A DNA stretch of 40,552 nucleotides from an uncultured Bacteroidales bacterium (GTDB lineage Bacteria > Bacteroidota > Bacteroidia > Bacteroidales > FEN-979): assembly GCA_903875045.1 (NCBI GenBank), contig CAIQUS010000146.1, positions 1 to 40,552 of the forward strand. The letters run 5' to 3'. Of this stretch, positions 1 to 8,370 are shown piece by piece. Made by a program: the position numbers and the translations under genes. The stretch's first letter is position 1. Every line of letters starts with the position of its first letter. The notes beneath the pieces are model-generated. The model had not been told where the DNA came from and did not search any database. It was given only the letters and a program-made list of their open reading frames with translations.

Positions 1-614
1 ACTAGCCCTGCAGTGGATGAGAATGTTCCTGGAATGCCACCGCCACTGTATGTTGGCGTTGGATTGGCTGCATTCGAACAATATGGTGAACCGGTATAAC
101 TGAAAGTTGCAACCGGTAAGGCGGTTATTGTCACAGAAGTAGTCACCGGCACGGCAGCGCAACCGCCTGAGACCGGAATGGTATAGGTCACGGTATAGGT
201 TCCTGCAGTACTGGTACCTGGCGTAATGGCCCCTGTGGATGCATTGATGGACAACCCTGCAGTGGAACTATACACACCGCCAGTGTAAGCGCCAGTGCCG
301 CTGATGGTTACTGATTGGGCAGCGGAAACAGATGTACAGAAGGGTGTACCTGCATAGCTGATGGATGCGGTTGGCACGGGGGTAATTGTCACGGAAGTTG
401 TGGCGGTCACGATGCCGCATCCTGAGGCAGCTGCAATGGAATAGGTGACAGTGTAAGTTCCGGCTGTGCTTGTGGAGGGGGTGATGGCACCTGTGGAAGC
501 ATTGATTGTTAACCCGGCCGGGGAAGCGGAATAAGTACCCCCGGCGGTACCTGTCCTGGTGACAGACTGTGCTGTGGCAAGACTTTTACAGAATGGAGAA
601 CCAGCATACGAAAT
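1..614 (-). repeat. Tandem Ig-like repeats of 84-86 codons within the giant surface protein
   Basis: Three consecutive copies are read on the minus strand: 614-363 (84 codons), 362-105 (86 codons) and 104-1 (partial, cut by the window). Each copy starts with the motif (I/F)SY(A/T)G(S/T)P(F/Y)C. The two full copies share INASTGAITP.TSTAGTYTV and end in VTIT. Similarity is also clear at the DNA level, so recent tandem duplication is likely, and copy number may vary between strains or be collapsed in assemblies. Confidence 0.85.
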
Positions 615-3600
615 CGTTGCAGCGGGCAAGGTTGTTATCGTTAAGGTTTTGGGCGATATAGCATTTCCGCATGGTGCATTTCCTGTTGCTGTTAGTGACA
701 GGACAACACTCCCGGCCGTAATATCAGTGGGACTTGGATTATAGGTTGCTGTTGTTAATGAGTTAGAATTCGTAAATGTACCTGTTCCATTGGAGGACCA
801 AATAATACTTGAATAATTGGTAGCACTGGCTCCGGCTGTAATATTAATGGCACCAGAAGTTGAACAGGTCGAAATTGCTGTACCTGCAGTGGCGGTTGGT
901 AAAGCATTGATTGTAATAGTCCGGTCAGCTATAGCAGCGCAACTGCCCCCACTTGTTGTCAACCTTAAAATGGCTATACCACTGTAATTTGCAGCAGGAG
1001 TATACGTCACTGTAGAAGGACTTGATGTTTGGGCTGTAGAACTCAAACTTCCTCCACCAGAAATGATCGACCAGGCAGCACTTGTAGCTCCTCCACTATA
1101 ACTGGCACCACTCAGCGTTATTGCAGCAGGAGTGCCCGATTGACAAACTGTATTAGGGCCACCTGCAACTGCGGTAGGTCCTGTAACAGTTATCGTTATT
1201 GTCGTTGTATAGGGTGAATAACAGGTAGTACCACCACTAAAAGATACTGTCCTTCTCTGATAAATTGTTGTGGCAGTTAAGGCTGGGGGAGAATAGGTAG
1301 CTGCTGTGGCCCCCCCAATGGTAACAAAACTTCCTGATGCGTTGGTTTGCCATTCGTAAGTAATAGTGCCAGAGCCGGTTCCTGCAGTAAGGGATGATAA
1401 TGCCGCCGGTGTTGCACCTCTGCAAATACTTTGTGCATTGCCAATGGTTCCCGAAGTAACAACATCATTGACTACCACGATCACCGATGAACTCATCGGT
1501 GAGTCGGGCTGTGGGAGTGTATTGCCCAATGGGGCATCAGCCGAACTTGCTGCACAAACCGGTTGGAATACAAGGTCATCCAGGGCAAAATCATTTCCAC
1601 CGGCGATAATGTTTTGATTAACCAATGATAATATTACGGTTGTACTTGCTCCGGTATTCCAGTTATAAATGAATTGTTTAAACTGGCAGGTTGGGGTTAA
1701 TGCGGTATAAACCGGTCCGGCCGGAGTTCCATTTGCGTATAACTGTAGTTGGGAAGGATTGTAACCAACCACACTTTGAATCCAATAGGTAAACTGGTAG
1801 TCGGTGCCAGGTACCACATTTACAGTTTCAGACCATACGGTAACGCCTGCAACCGTGGCACCGTTTATCACCATCTGCAGCGTTCCGCCAGGAGTGTGGT
1901 CTGCACAATTAATGAAATCAGGATGAACTGAATTTGGATTCGCGACGACCGCGTATGTGCCTTCAGGTGTTAGGTCAGTACTTGCTGTATATCCACTGGT
2001 AAAACCGGTATTTCCCAATTCAAAATCGCCATTGATCAGGAGGTTTGCGCCACTTAAATTACTTCCGGTCACCGTGTATGTGCCACTCATTGCAGAAGTT
2101 GCGCTGGTCAATACCGGATTTTGTTCCACAGAATAAAAATTGTTTGGACCGGTCCAATACTGATTGGTGATGTTGGTTCCTGAACTTGTGAGTGTTATAT
2201 CAGAACCCGAACAAAACGTACCTCCACCACCTGCTGTAATAGTAGCCTGTGGAATGACGGTGGCAAGGACAGAGGTCCTGGGTGTTGAAGTACAATTGCC
2301 AATAGTTGCATCAACGTAATAAGTAGTTGTGGTGGATATGCTTGGCGTAGTGAAGGTTGTGCCAGTTCCTAATGAACTTCCACCAGTCAGGGCTGCATAC
2401 CAGTTAATAGTCCCGGCAGAAGCTGTTGCGCTCAGGGTAACAGGTCCCGGTCCACAAGTGATGCCTGGATAGGTGCCTGTGATGATAGGGGGGCCAATGC
2501 CGATATTCACCCCGTTGTCGCTTCCTGTTACATTGGGGTTATTAGAAATTACCCTGATCCGATAGGCCTGGCCATTTGCCTGGTTAACCGGGATGGTTGC
2601 GCTGATTGTTCCTGAATTTTGAGAAACGAGGGATCCAATACTGACCGGGCTGGCAAAAGAGCCACCAGGATCTGATAGCTGTGCAGTAAAAACATTTCCA
2701 CTGTTAAAAGTACCAATAATAGTATACGGAACAGAGACGGAAGTTCCCTGGCAATATGCGGTGGGTGAAATGGAACCGGTGGAAATAGCTTTGGTTGAGG
2801 CCATCACAAAAAATCCCAGTGAATTTCCGGTATTATCAGAGTTTATCAGAGATGTACCGCTAACTGTTCCGTGCAACGTGGAATAAGCTCCGGAAAGGGT
2901 GGTGCTTCTTGCGATTGCATCTAATTCATTCAGTGAAGTCTGACGCGTCAGAGAAATTGAACCGCCTGTATAGGTGCCGGAAACGACTGATGCCGACCAG
3001 TATTCCGTGCTACTGAGAGAGGTGAGCGGGCTGGAAGCCGAACCTCCGGTAATCCCTGAAAACGCATCCACACTGAGCCGTGGTGCTGTACCGGTTAAGC
3101 CGGTAAGGCCAAAGGGTAAATATACGGAGCCTGCCCCAACCGGGAAAATGTAGTTTTGTCCCGATACCAGAGACCAGGTGAGTGGTCCGTCGATAAACCG
3201 TGTAATTGATCCGCCGGTAACAGCGGAGGAAGAGGTATTGGTAACCGTAATAGTGTTTGCTCCTGTTGATAATATTCCATTGGTTAAATTCAGAATTCCA
3301 TTTACAGCTGTGTTGCCAAAAAGTGATACACCTGATGAATTGTTGAGGGTAAGATTGTTATATGAAAAATCGCCAACTGTTTGTGAACTTGTCCCATTAT
3401 ACTCAACAGTACCTGTGCCAGGGGTCAAAGTGCCTGTCGCAGCAGTCAGAAAGGTACCCCCCAATTTCAATATTCCTGCACCGGTAAAGGTAATTGAAGC
3501 ACTGCCACTACTGCCGGTTTGAGTGACATTACCTGTTACGGTAACCGTACCAGTGGAAATGGTCATCAGGTGTCTGACGTTACCTCCACCGCTTGTAAAC

Positions 3601-4013
3601 GCAATGCTGCCCGCATTTAAAATTCCAGCTCCAACAGCAAGGGTGTTGATTCCGGTACCTGGTCGGGGAATGGTAATCGCCCCTGAAACATTAAGGGTTA
3701 TTGATGAGTTGATGGTCAGAGATGTCGCTGTAGCTGTAGTAAAGGAGATGGATGCACAAACTGCATTCGCAGTAACGATCACATTATGGCCCCCTTCAAT
3801 CGTAACAACATCGCCGGCGACCGGCACAGATGCTCCACCGGTTCCCCCTGAAGTTCCAGACCAGGTCGAAGTTGCGTTCCAATTGCCATTGATCACAGAA
3901 AAGCGGTTAGCACCATGAACTTTGATAGTGTCTGCCAACGATAACAACATCATGACAGCAATGAAAAATATCACCGTCAAGCGTGTCCTAAAGTGAAAGA
4001 CAGCTTTCGTCAT
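1..4013 (-). CDS. Giant secreted Ig-like repeat (adhesin-like) protein, 3' end beyond window
   Basis: I translated this minus-strand frame by hand. It is open from an ATG at 4013-4011 to the left edge, giving 1337 codons with no stop, so the C-terminus is missing. The N-terminus (MTKAVFHFRTRL followed by a hydrophobic run to about residue 27) looks like a signal peptide. Residues about 35-90 hold the G.W....TW......P..GD.V.I motif typical of N-termini of large Bacteroidota surface proteins. After that come Thr/Ser/Gly-rich beta-sandwich modules, including Ig-like segments with one or two Cys each (pattern C.G........A.G). Three consecutive near-identical repeats sit at the left edge. Composition and architecture suggest an exported surface or adhesive protein. 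A T9SS sorting domain would be expected at the missing C-terminus, but this is inference. No enzymatic motif was seen. Plus-strand frames opposite it are shadows. Confidence 0.85.
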   Translation of the reverse strand, partial: MTKAVFHFRTRLTVIFFIAVMMLLSLADTIKVHGANRFSVINGNWNATSTWSGTSGGTGGASVPVAGDVVTIEGGHNVIVTANAVCASISFTTATATSLTINSSITLNVSGAITIPRPGTGINTLAVGAGILNAGSIAFTSGGGNVRHLMTISTGTVTVTGNVTQTGSSGSASITFTGAGILKLGGTFLTAATGTLTPGTGTVEYNGTSSQTVGDFSYNNLTLNNSSGVSLFGNTAVNGILNLTNGILSTGANTITVTNTSSSAVTGGSITRFIDGPLTWSLVSGQNYIFPVGAGSVYLPFGLTGLTGTAPRLSVDAFSGITGGSASSPLTSLSSTEYWSASVVSGTYTGGSISLTRQTSLNELDAIARSTTLSGAYSTLHGTVSGTSLINSDNTGNSLGFFVMASTKAISTGSISPTAYCQGTSVSVPYTIIGTFNSGNVFTAQLSDPGGSFASPVSIGSLVSQNSGTISATIPVNQANGQAYRIRVISNNPNVTGSDNGVNIGIGPPIITGTYPGITCGPGPVTLSATASAGTINWYAALTGGSSLGTGTTFTTPSISTTTTYYVDATIGNCTSTPRTSVLATVIPQATITAGGGGTFCSGSDITLTSSGTNITNQYWTGPNNFYSVEQNPVLTSATSAMSGTYTVTGSNLSGANLLINGDFELGNTGFTSGYTASTDLTPEGTYAVVANPNSVHPDFINCADHTPGGTLQMVINGATVAGVTVWSETVNVVPGTDYQFTYWIQSVVGYNPSQLQLYANGTPAGPVYTALTPTCQFKQFIYNWNTGASTTVILSLVNQNIIAGGNDFALDDLVFQPVCAASSADAPLGNTLPQPDSPMSSSVIVVVNDVVTSGTIGNAQSICRGATPAALSSLTAGTGSGTITYEWQTNASGSFVTIGGATAATYSPPALTATTIYQRRTVSFSGGTTCYSPYTTTITITVTGPTAVAGGPNTVCQSGTPAAITLSGASYSGGATSAAWSIISGGGSLSSTAQTSSPSTVTYTPAANYSGIAILRLTTSGGSCAAIADRTITINALPTATAGTAISTCSTSGAINITAGASATNYSSIIWSSNGTGTFTNSNSLTTATYNPSPTDITAGSVVLSLTATGNAPCGNAISPKTLTITTLPAATISYAGSPFCKSLATAQSVTRTGTAGGTYSASPAGLTINASTGAITPSTSTAGTYTVTYSIAAASGCGIVTATTSVTITPVPTASISYAGTPFCTSVSAAQSVTISGTGAYTGGVYSSTAGLSINASTGAITPGTSTAGTYTVTYTIPVSGGCAAVPVTTSVTITALPVATFSYTGSPYCSNAANPTPTYSGGGIPGTFSSTAGL

Positions 4014-4420
4014 GTTGTCTTGATTGTTAGCAGCGTATTGATTTTCTTTACAATAACGATGTAAATATGTTTAAATATAATAAAAATCATACCATGTCAG
4101 AACCGATTCATCAAGGTACAGATACACTGATAAATATGAATAGTGATCCATCATCCCGTGTCAGATAATTTTCTCCAATTGGGAATGTTAATCCCAGACT
4201 GAATTGCAGAGTTCAATCCATTGTCAACAAAGTTACGCTATTTTAGAAAAATGGGGGCGAAAATTTATGATTGTTTTTCTCAAAATCAATCAGGAATTTT
4301 CTTAATTTTAGCCTCTGATTTTATAACGATACTGAACTTCATGAATTCTGCCGGATGTCTTCTGACGCGAATGGTACAATTTCATGGGGGACCCTGCATC
4401 TACTTTAATATAAATGGAAT
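4014..4420. other. Intergenic region between divergent genes
   Basis: This 407-nt stretch separates the divergent giant surface gene and the DoxX-like gene, so it should hold both promoters. It is A+T rich. I found no convincing TTG-N19-TAnnTTTG pair on either strand, no terminator hairpin and no RNA gene. A 67-codon frame at 4221-4424 has an unremarkable composition and overlaps the next start by 4 nt; I do not consider it a gene. Confidence 0.5.
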
Positions 4421-5530
4421 ATGAAAATTCTCAGAACTGTTTTCAGAATACTTGTCGGACTTGTCTTTGTCTATTCGGGGTTTGTAAAAGGAATTGATCC
4501 GTTGGGAACGGTTTACCGGATGGAGGATTATTTTATTGCTTTCAACATCCCTGCTTTCATCCCCTTCAGTCTTTACCTGACTGTTTTTCTGTGTGTACTT
4601 GAATTTTTAACCGGAATCAGCCTGCTGTTCAACCTTTGGATTCGAAAAACAGCATGGTTGTTATTGCCTATCATGATTTTTTTTACAATCCTTACTTTTT
4701 TTGATGCTGTCTATAACCTTGTTCCCGACTGCGGTTGTTTTGGTGATGCACTGAAGCTCACGAATATACAAACTTTTATAAAAAATGTTATCCTGATGGC
4801 TTTTGTTCTTCCCATCTTTGCATGGCGGAAAAAATACAGAAGCCTCCTGCCAGCCTGGGGTGATATCACCATGTTGCTGATCATAGCCATCGCATTTTCA
4901 ACCATGTCCATTCAATGTTACAAGCATCTGCCGTTGATCGATTTCATGGCATGGAAGGTTGGAAACCGGGTGAATAAAACCGAAATTTTACCGGTTACTT
5001 TTTATGTTACCTATAAAAATAAGAAAACCGGTGAAGAAAAGGAATATGTGTCACCGAATTACCCGTGGAATGACTCGATTTGGCTAGCCGATTGGATTTT
5101 TAAAAGCCAGCGGGTAGTAGATCCCAATAAAAACCAGGGTTTGGTGCTGCGAGTGGAGGATCAGCATGGTGCCGATTTCACTTCCAGTGTTCTGGATAAT
5201 CCCGATTACCAGTTCATCCTGGTCGCATACGATTTGAACAGAACCAACAAGGAAGGTTTCCGCAAAATACTGCCATTCTATAAACGGGTGATAAAGGATG
5301 GATATTCCTTTATCTGTCTCACCAATTCATTGCCTTCTGATATCAAAAAATTCAGGATGGATAATGGAACTGCTTTTGATTACTATAACTCCGATGATGT
5401 GGTTCTGAAGACCATGGTGCGTTCCAGCCCCGGCCTTATCCTGCTGAAAGATGGCATTGTGGTTGATAAATGGGGATTCCGCGATTTCCCTGGCTATGAT
5501 GAGATCACGGAGAAATATCTGAAAAAGTAA
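4421..5530 (+). CDS. DoxX/MauE-like membrane protein, BT_3928 family
   Basis: A 369-aa protein. Residues 1 to about 175 form the DoxX/MauE-like part: four to five hydrophobic segments, an early YSGFVKGIDPLG motif, and a conserved Cys pair in DCGCFGD (about residue 102). Residues about 180-369 are a soluble domain ending in SSPGLILLKDG.VVDKWG, which resembles a degenerate thioredoxin-like fold (a cis-Pro-like SPG) without a CXXC. This two-part layout matches the Bacteroidota family known as BT_3928, often encoded beside tpiA, as here (tpiA is two genes downstream). A redox or quinone-linked membrane role is inferred from DoxX/MauE relatives; the substrate is unknown. The start is the first ATG of the frame that begins the membrane segment, with no Shine-Dalgarno. 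The TAA stop is followed by an inverted heptamer repeat. Confidence 0.85.
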   Translation: MKILRTVFRILVGLVFVYSGFVKGIDPLGTVYRMEDYFIAFNIPAFIPFSLYLTVFLCVLEFLTGISLLFNLWIRKTAWLLLPIMIFFTILTFFDAVYNLVPDCGCFGDALKLTNIQTFIKNVILMAFVLPIFAWRKKYRSLLPAWGDITMLLIIAIAFSTMSIQCYKHLPLIDFMAWKVGNRVNKTEILPVTFYVTYKNKKTGEEKEYVSPNYPWNDSIWLADWIFKSQRVVDPNKNQGLVLRVEDQHGADFTSSVLDNPDYQFILVAYDLNRTNKEGFRKILPFYKRVIKDGYSFICLTNSLPSDIKKFRMDNGTAFDYYNSDDVVLKTMVRSSPGLILLKDGIVVDKWGFRDFPGYDEITEKYLKK

Positions 5531-5541
5531 GAAATCAGATA

Positions 5542-5642
5542 GATTTACGATATTAAATTTACGATTTTTGATGTAAAATATATCAAGCCATAAACCTTAC
5601 TAATCCGTAAATCGTAAATCATAAATCCTAAATCGTAAATCA
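5542..5642 (+). repeat. Heptamer array TAAATCN with inverted copies, just 5' of the ABC permease gene
   Basis: Six consecutive 7-nt units of TAAATCN (a cyclic form of ATCGTAA) fill 5601-5642, ending 3 nt before the ATG at 5646. The opposite orientation occurs upstream: GATTTACGAT at 5542-5551 is the exact inverse of ATCGTAAATC at 5611-5620 and 5632-5641, and a further TTTACGAT lies near 5558. The RNA could therefore fold into alternative hairpins across the start region. The same heptamer recurs at 29890-29959. Confidence 0.85.
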
Positions 5643-5645
5643 AAA

Positions 5646-6725
5646 ATGTTCCATTTCATTTTAAAACGTTTCTGGTATGGAATTCTGGTTCTGTTTGGGG
5701 TTATTGTCGTGGTGTTCTTCCTGTTCAATATTCTTCCCGGTGATCCGGCCCGTATGATGCTTGGCCAACGTGCAGATAGTGCTTCTGTAGTGGCAATCAA
5801 CAAAGATCTTGGCCGGGATAAACCCCTGACAATGCAGTTTTTAAATTATCTGAACGATCTCTCTCCTGTTTCACTTCACAACAATACCGATCAGGAGAGT
5901 TTTTGGTTTTTGGATCCGGGAAAATATGGTAATACGCTGAAAGTGTTATCAATGGGCAGTTCATCTGTGGTTTTGAAAGAGCCTTATCTTCGCAGATCCT
6001 ACCAGTCTAAAAGGAATGTTTCCGATATTCTTGCAGAAGGGTTTGTTAACACCATCATCCTGGCCCTTGTTGCGATGGCATTTGCAATCGTGATTGGAAT
6101 TTCTATGGGAATAATTTGTGCCATTTACAAAAATAGTTTTATTGACCGGGCAGCACTTGTTTTTTCTGTGCTTGGTATGTCGTTACCCTCTTTTTTTGTC
6201 GCTATCCTGAATGCCTGGATTTTTGCATTTGTACTGGTTCGGTTTACCGGACTAAAAATGTCCGGAAGCCTTTACGCGGTGGATGATTTCGGGCGCGGCG
6301 CTTACATTGATCTCAAAAACCTTATTCTTCCTGCCATCACTTTGGGAATCAGGCCACTCGCTATTATTGTGGAGCTTACCCGAAATTCACTTCTCGAAGT
6401 TATGACCCAGGATTATATCCGAACTGCAAAAGCCAAGGGTTTGAGTAAATCACGGGTTATATTGAAACATGCCCTGAAAAATGCTTTAAACCCTGTAGTA
6501 ACAGCCATCTCGGGCTGGCTTGCCTCTTTGTTGGCCGGGGCTGTTTTTGTAGAATTTGTATTCGACTGGAAAGGGATCGGGGTGGTGATCGTAAACGCAC
6601 TGGATAAATATGATTTCCCTGTTGTAATGGGTGCAGTGCTGTTTATCTCCATCATTCTGATCATTATTAATTTTTTTGTGGATATTATCTATGGGTTGCT
6701 GGATCCGAGGATCAGGATACAGTGA
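5646..6725 (+). CDS. ABC transporter permease, DppB/OppB family
   Basis: A 359-aa inner-membrane permease of the oligopeptide/dipeptide importer type. It begins with the family hallmark of an N-terminal membrane helix followed by NILPGDPARMMLG (about residues 28-40). It has a periplasmic loop (about 50-130) and further helices. The cytoplasmic EAA loop that docks the ATPase is in DYIRTAKAKGLSKSRVILKH (residues about 257-276). It ends with the typical YGLLDPRIR tail. Family members pair with DppC, one or two ATPases and a binding protein, but none of these is encoded nearby, so its partners must be elsewhere. Spacing to the DoxX-like gene is 115 nt and is occupied by a heptamer repeat; tpiA follows after 56 nt. 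The substrate cannot be told from sequence. Confidence 0.9.
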   Translation: MFHFILKRFWYGILVLFGVIVVVFFLFNILPGDPARMMLGQRADSASVVAINKDLGRDKPLTMQFLNYLNDLSPVSLHNNTDQESFWFLDPGKYGNTLKVLSMGSSSVVLKEPYLRRSYQSKRNVSDILAEGFVNTIILALVAMAFAIVIGISMGIICAIYKNSFIDRAALVFSVLGMSLPSFFVAILNAWIFAFVLVRFTGLKMSGSLYAVDDFGRGAYIDLKNLILPAITLGIRPLAIIVELTRNSLLEVMTQDYIRTAKAKGLSKSRVILKHALKNALNPVVTAISGWLASLLAGAVFVEFVFDWKGIGVVIVNALDKYDFPVVMGAVLFISIILIIINFFVDIIYGLLDPRIRIQ

Positions 6726-6781
6726 TCGGGTACCGTCCTTCGATTACCTGAAAAACAACTAAACCTTTAACTAAATAAACA

Positions 6782-7540
6782 ATGAGAAAACAAATCGTTG
6801 CCGGAAACTGGAAAATGAACAAAACGTTTTCCGAAGCTGAAACTTTAATTACAGAAATCGCAGATGCACTGGATGATGTGGATCTCAAAGATGCGGAAGT
6901 CATTCTTTGTCCGCCGGCAATTTATCTCGAAATGGCCACCGATGTGGCCTTCGAATCAAATTTTAAAGTCGGTGCCCAAAATATCTACCCCGAAGATTCC
7001 GGTGCTTTTACCGGCGAGATAAGTCCGCTGATGCTCAAGGAACTAAATGTAACCTACTGCATCATTGGTCATTCGGAGCGCAGGAAATATTTTCACGAAA
7101 CCAATGAATTCCTGCAACGCAAGGTGGATGCCCTGCTGAAACATCATATCCGTCCGATTTTCTGTTGTGGCGAGGTGCTGCCTGAGAGGGAGGCCAATCA
7201 GCACTTTGAAGTGGTAAAAAAACAGGTGCAGGAATCGTTGTTTCACCTTTCGATGGAATCTTTTCTGGATGTGGTGATCGCCTATGAACCCGTTTGGGCC
7301 ATCGGAACCGGAGTTACTGCAACCAAGGAGCAGGCGCAGGAGATGCATGCATATATCAGGGGTTTGATTGCCGAAAAGTACGATGGCTCAACGGCTGTTG
7401 AAACAACGATCCTTTACGGTGGCAGCTGCAATGGCAAAAATGCCCGTGAATTGTTCGCCCAACCCGATGTCGATGGCGGCCTCATAGGAGGTGCTTCACT
7501 GAAGCCAGATGAATTCCTTCAAATAGCAACATCCTTTTAA
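6782..7540 (+). CDS. tpiA: Triosephosphate isomerase
   Basis: A 252-aa cytosolic enzyme interconverting dihydroxyacetone phosphate and glyceraldehyde 3-phosphate in glycolysis and gluconeogenesis. All active-site elements are present: N9 and K11 in AGNWKMN, the electrophile H97 in IIGHSERR, the catalytic base E169 in AYEPVWAIGTG, which runs into the flexible phosphate-gripping loop 6, and the phosphate-binding YGGS near residue 212. Length is normal for a TIM monomer. The start is supported by the family N-terminus MRKxIVAGNWKMN. prmA follows after only 2 nt, indicating co-transcription. No unusual residues. Confidence 0.98.
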   Translation: MRKQIVAGNWKMNKTFSEAETLITEIADALDDVDLKDAEVILCPPAIYLEMATDVAFESNFKVGAQNIYPEDSGAFTGEISPLMLKELNVTYCIIGHSERRKYFHETNEFLQRKVDALLKHHIRPIFCCGEVLPEREANQHFEVVKKQVQESLFHLSMESFLDVVIAYEPVWAIGTGVTATKEQAQEMHAYIRGLIAEKYDGSTAVETTILYGGSCNGKNARELFAQPDVDGGLIGGASLKPDEFLQIATSF

Positions 7541-7542
7541 CC

Positions 7543-8370
7543 ATGGATTACATCGAAGTCACTATCACCAATTTCGCTGGTTTTGACCCGGAAATCGTGA
7601 TTGCCCAATTAGCCGGTCTGGGCTTTGAAAGTTTTACTGAAATGGATTCAGGCATCCAGGGTTTTATCCGTGAAGATATGTATCAGGAAGCTCCTGTTGC
7701 AGCCTACCTGGCACAAATGCATGATGAACACGGGATGCTGTACACTTTTCAGAAAATTGCAGCTCAAAACTGGAATGCCATTTGGGAAAGTGAATATGAA
7801 CCGGTTACAATTTCCGGAAAATGCAGGGTAAGGGCCCCCTTTCATGCTCCGGCGGATGACATGACATACGATATTGTAATTGAACCCAGGATGTCCTTTG
7901 GTACCGCCCACCATGAAACAACCTCCCTGATGCTCGGGTTACTCATGATGGAGGAGGTGAAAGGGAAACGGGTACTCGATATGGGATGTGGCACTGGCGT
8001 GTTGGCCATTCTTGCACACAAAATGCAGGCATACAGTGTGGTAGCTATCGATAATGACGACTGGGCCTTCGCCAACGCCCTTGATAACATGGAAAAAAAT
8101 GATGCAACGGAGGTTACAGTGATCCAGGGTGATATACATGCAATACCCCTGCCGGGATATGACATCATTGTTGCCAACATCAACAGGAATGTGCTTCTGC
8201 AGGATATTCCCGGATATACGGAGTTTCTGAATAATCATGGAACCTTATTGATGAGTGGTTTTTATGAGCAGGATCTCGATCACATCAGGGATGTAGCGGA
8301 AAAGTCCGGGCTTCGTTATATCGGTCACAAAACAGATAATAAATGGGTCGGTGTTAAATTTGAAAAATGA
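7543..8370 (+). CDS. prmA: Ribosomal protein L11 methyltransferase
   Basis: A 275-aa SAM-dependent class I methyltransferase, expected to methylate lysines and the N-terminus of ribosomal protein L11. An N-terminal L11-recognition domain (about 1-95) is followed by the family signature MSFGTAHHETT (117-127), the SAM motif I DMGCGTG (146-152), an acidic ribose-binding Asp in AIDND (about 169), and the motif IV-like ANINRN (211-216), where Bacteroidota typically have N in place of the proteobacterial A/L. It starts 2 nt after tpiA, and its TGA overlaps the ATG of the next gene (ATGA at 8367-8370), so translation of the two is probably coupled. Confidence 0.95.
   Translation: MDYIEVTITNFAGFDPEIVIAQLAGLGFESFTEMDSGIQGFIREDMYQEAPVAAYLAQMHDEHGMLYTFQKIAAQNWNAIWESEYEPVTISGKCRVRAPFHAPADDMTYDIVIEPRMSFGTAHHETTSLMLGLLMMEEVKGKRVLDMGCGTGVLAILAHKMQAYSVVAIDNDDWAFANALDNMEKNDATEVTVIQGDIHAIPLPGYDIIVANINRNVLLQDIPGYTEFLNNHGTLLMSGFYEQDLDHIRDVAEKSGLRYIGHKTDNKWVGVKFEK

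Noticed and set aside
3178-3918. Two plus-strand frames of 114 and 131 codons
   Set aside because: They lie opposite the continuous minus-strand surface gene, have Val/Pro-rich composition typical of antisense translation of Thr/Gly repeats, and show no family motif.
4221-4424. 67-codon plus-strand frame before the DoxX-like gene
   Set aside because: No recognisable motif or Shine-Dalgarno; it overlaps the next start by 4 nt and lies in A+T-rich intergenic sequence.
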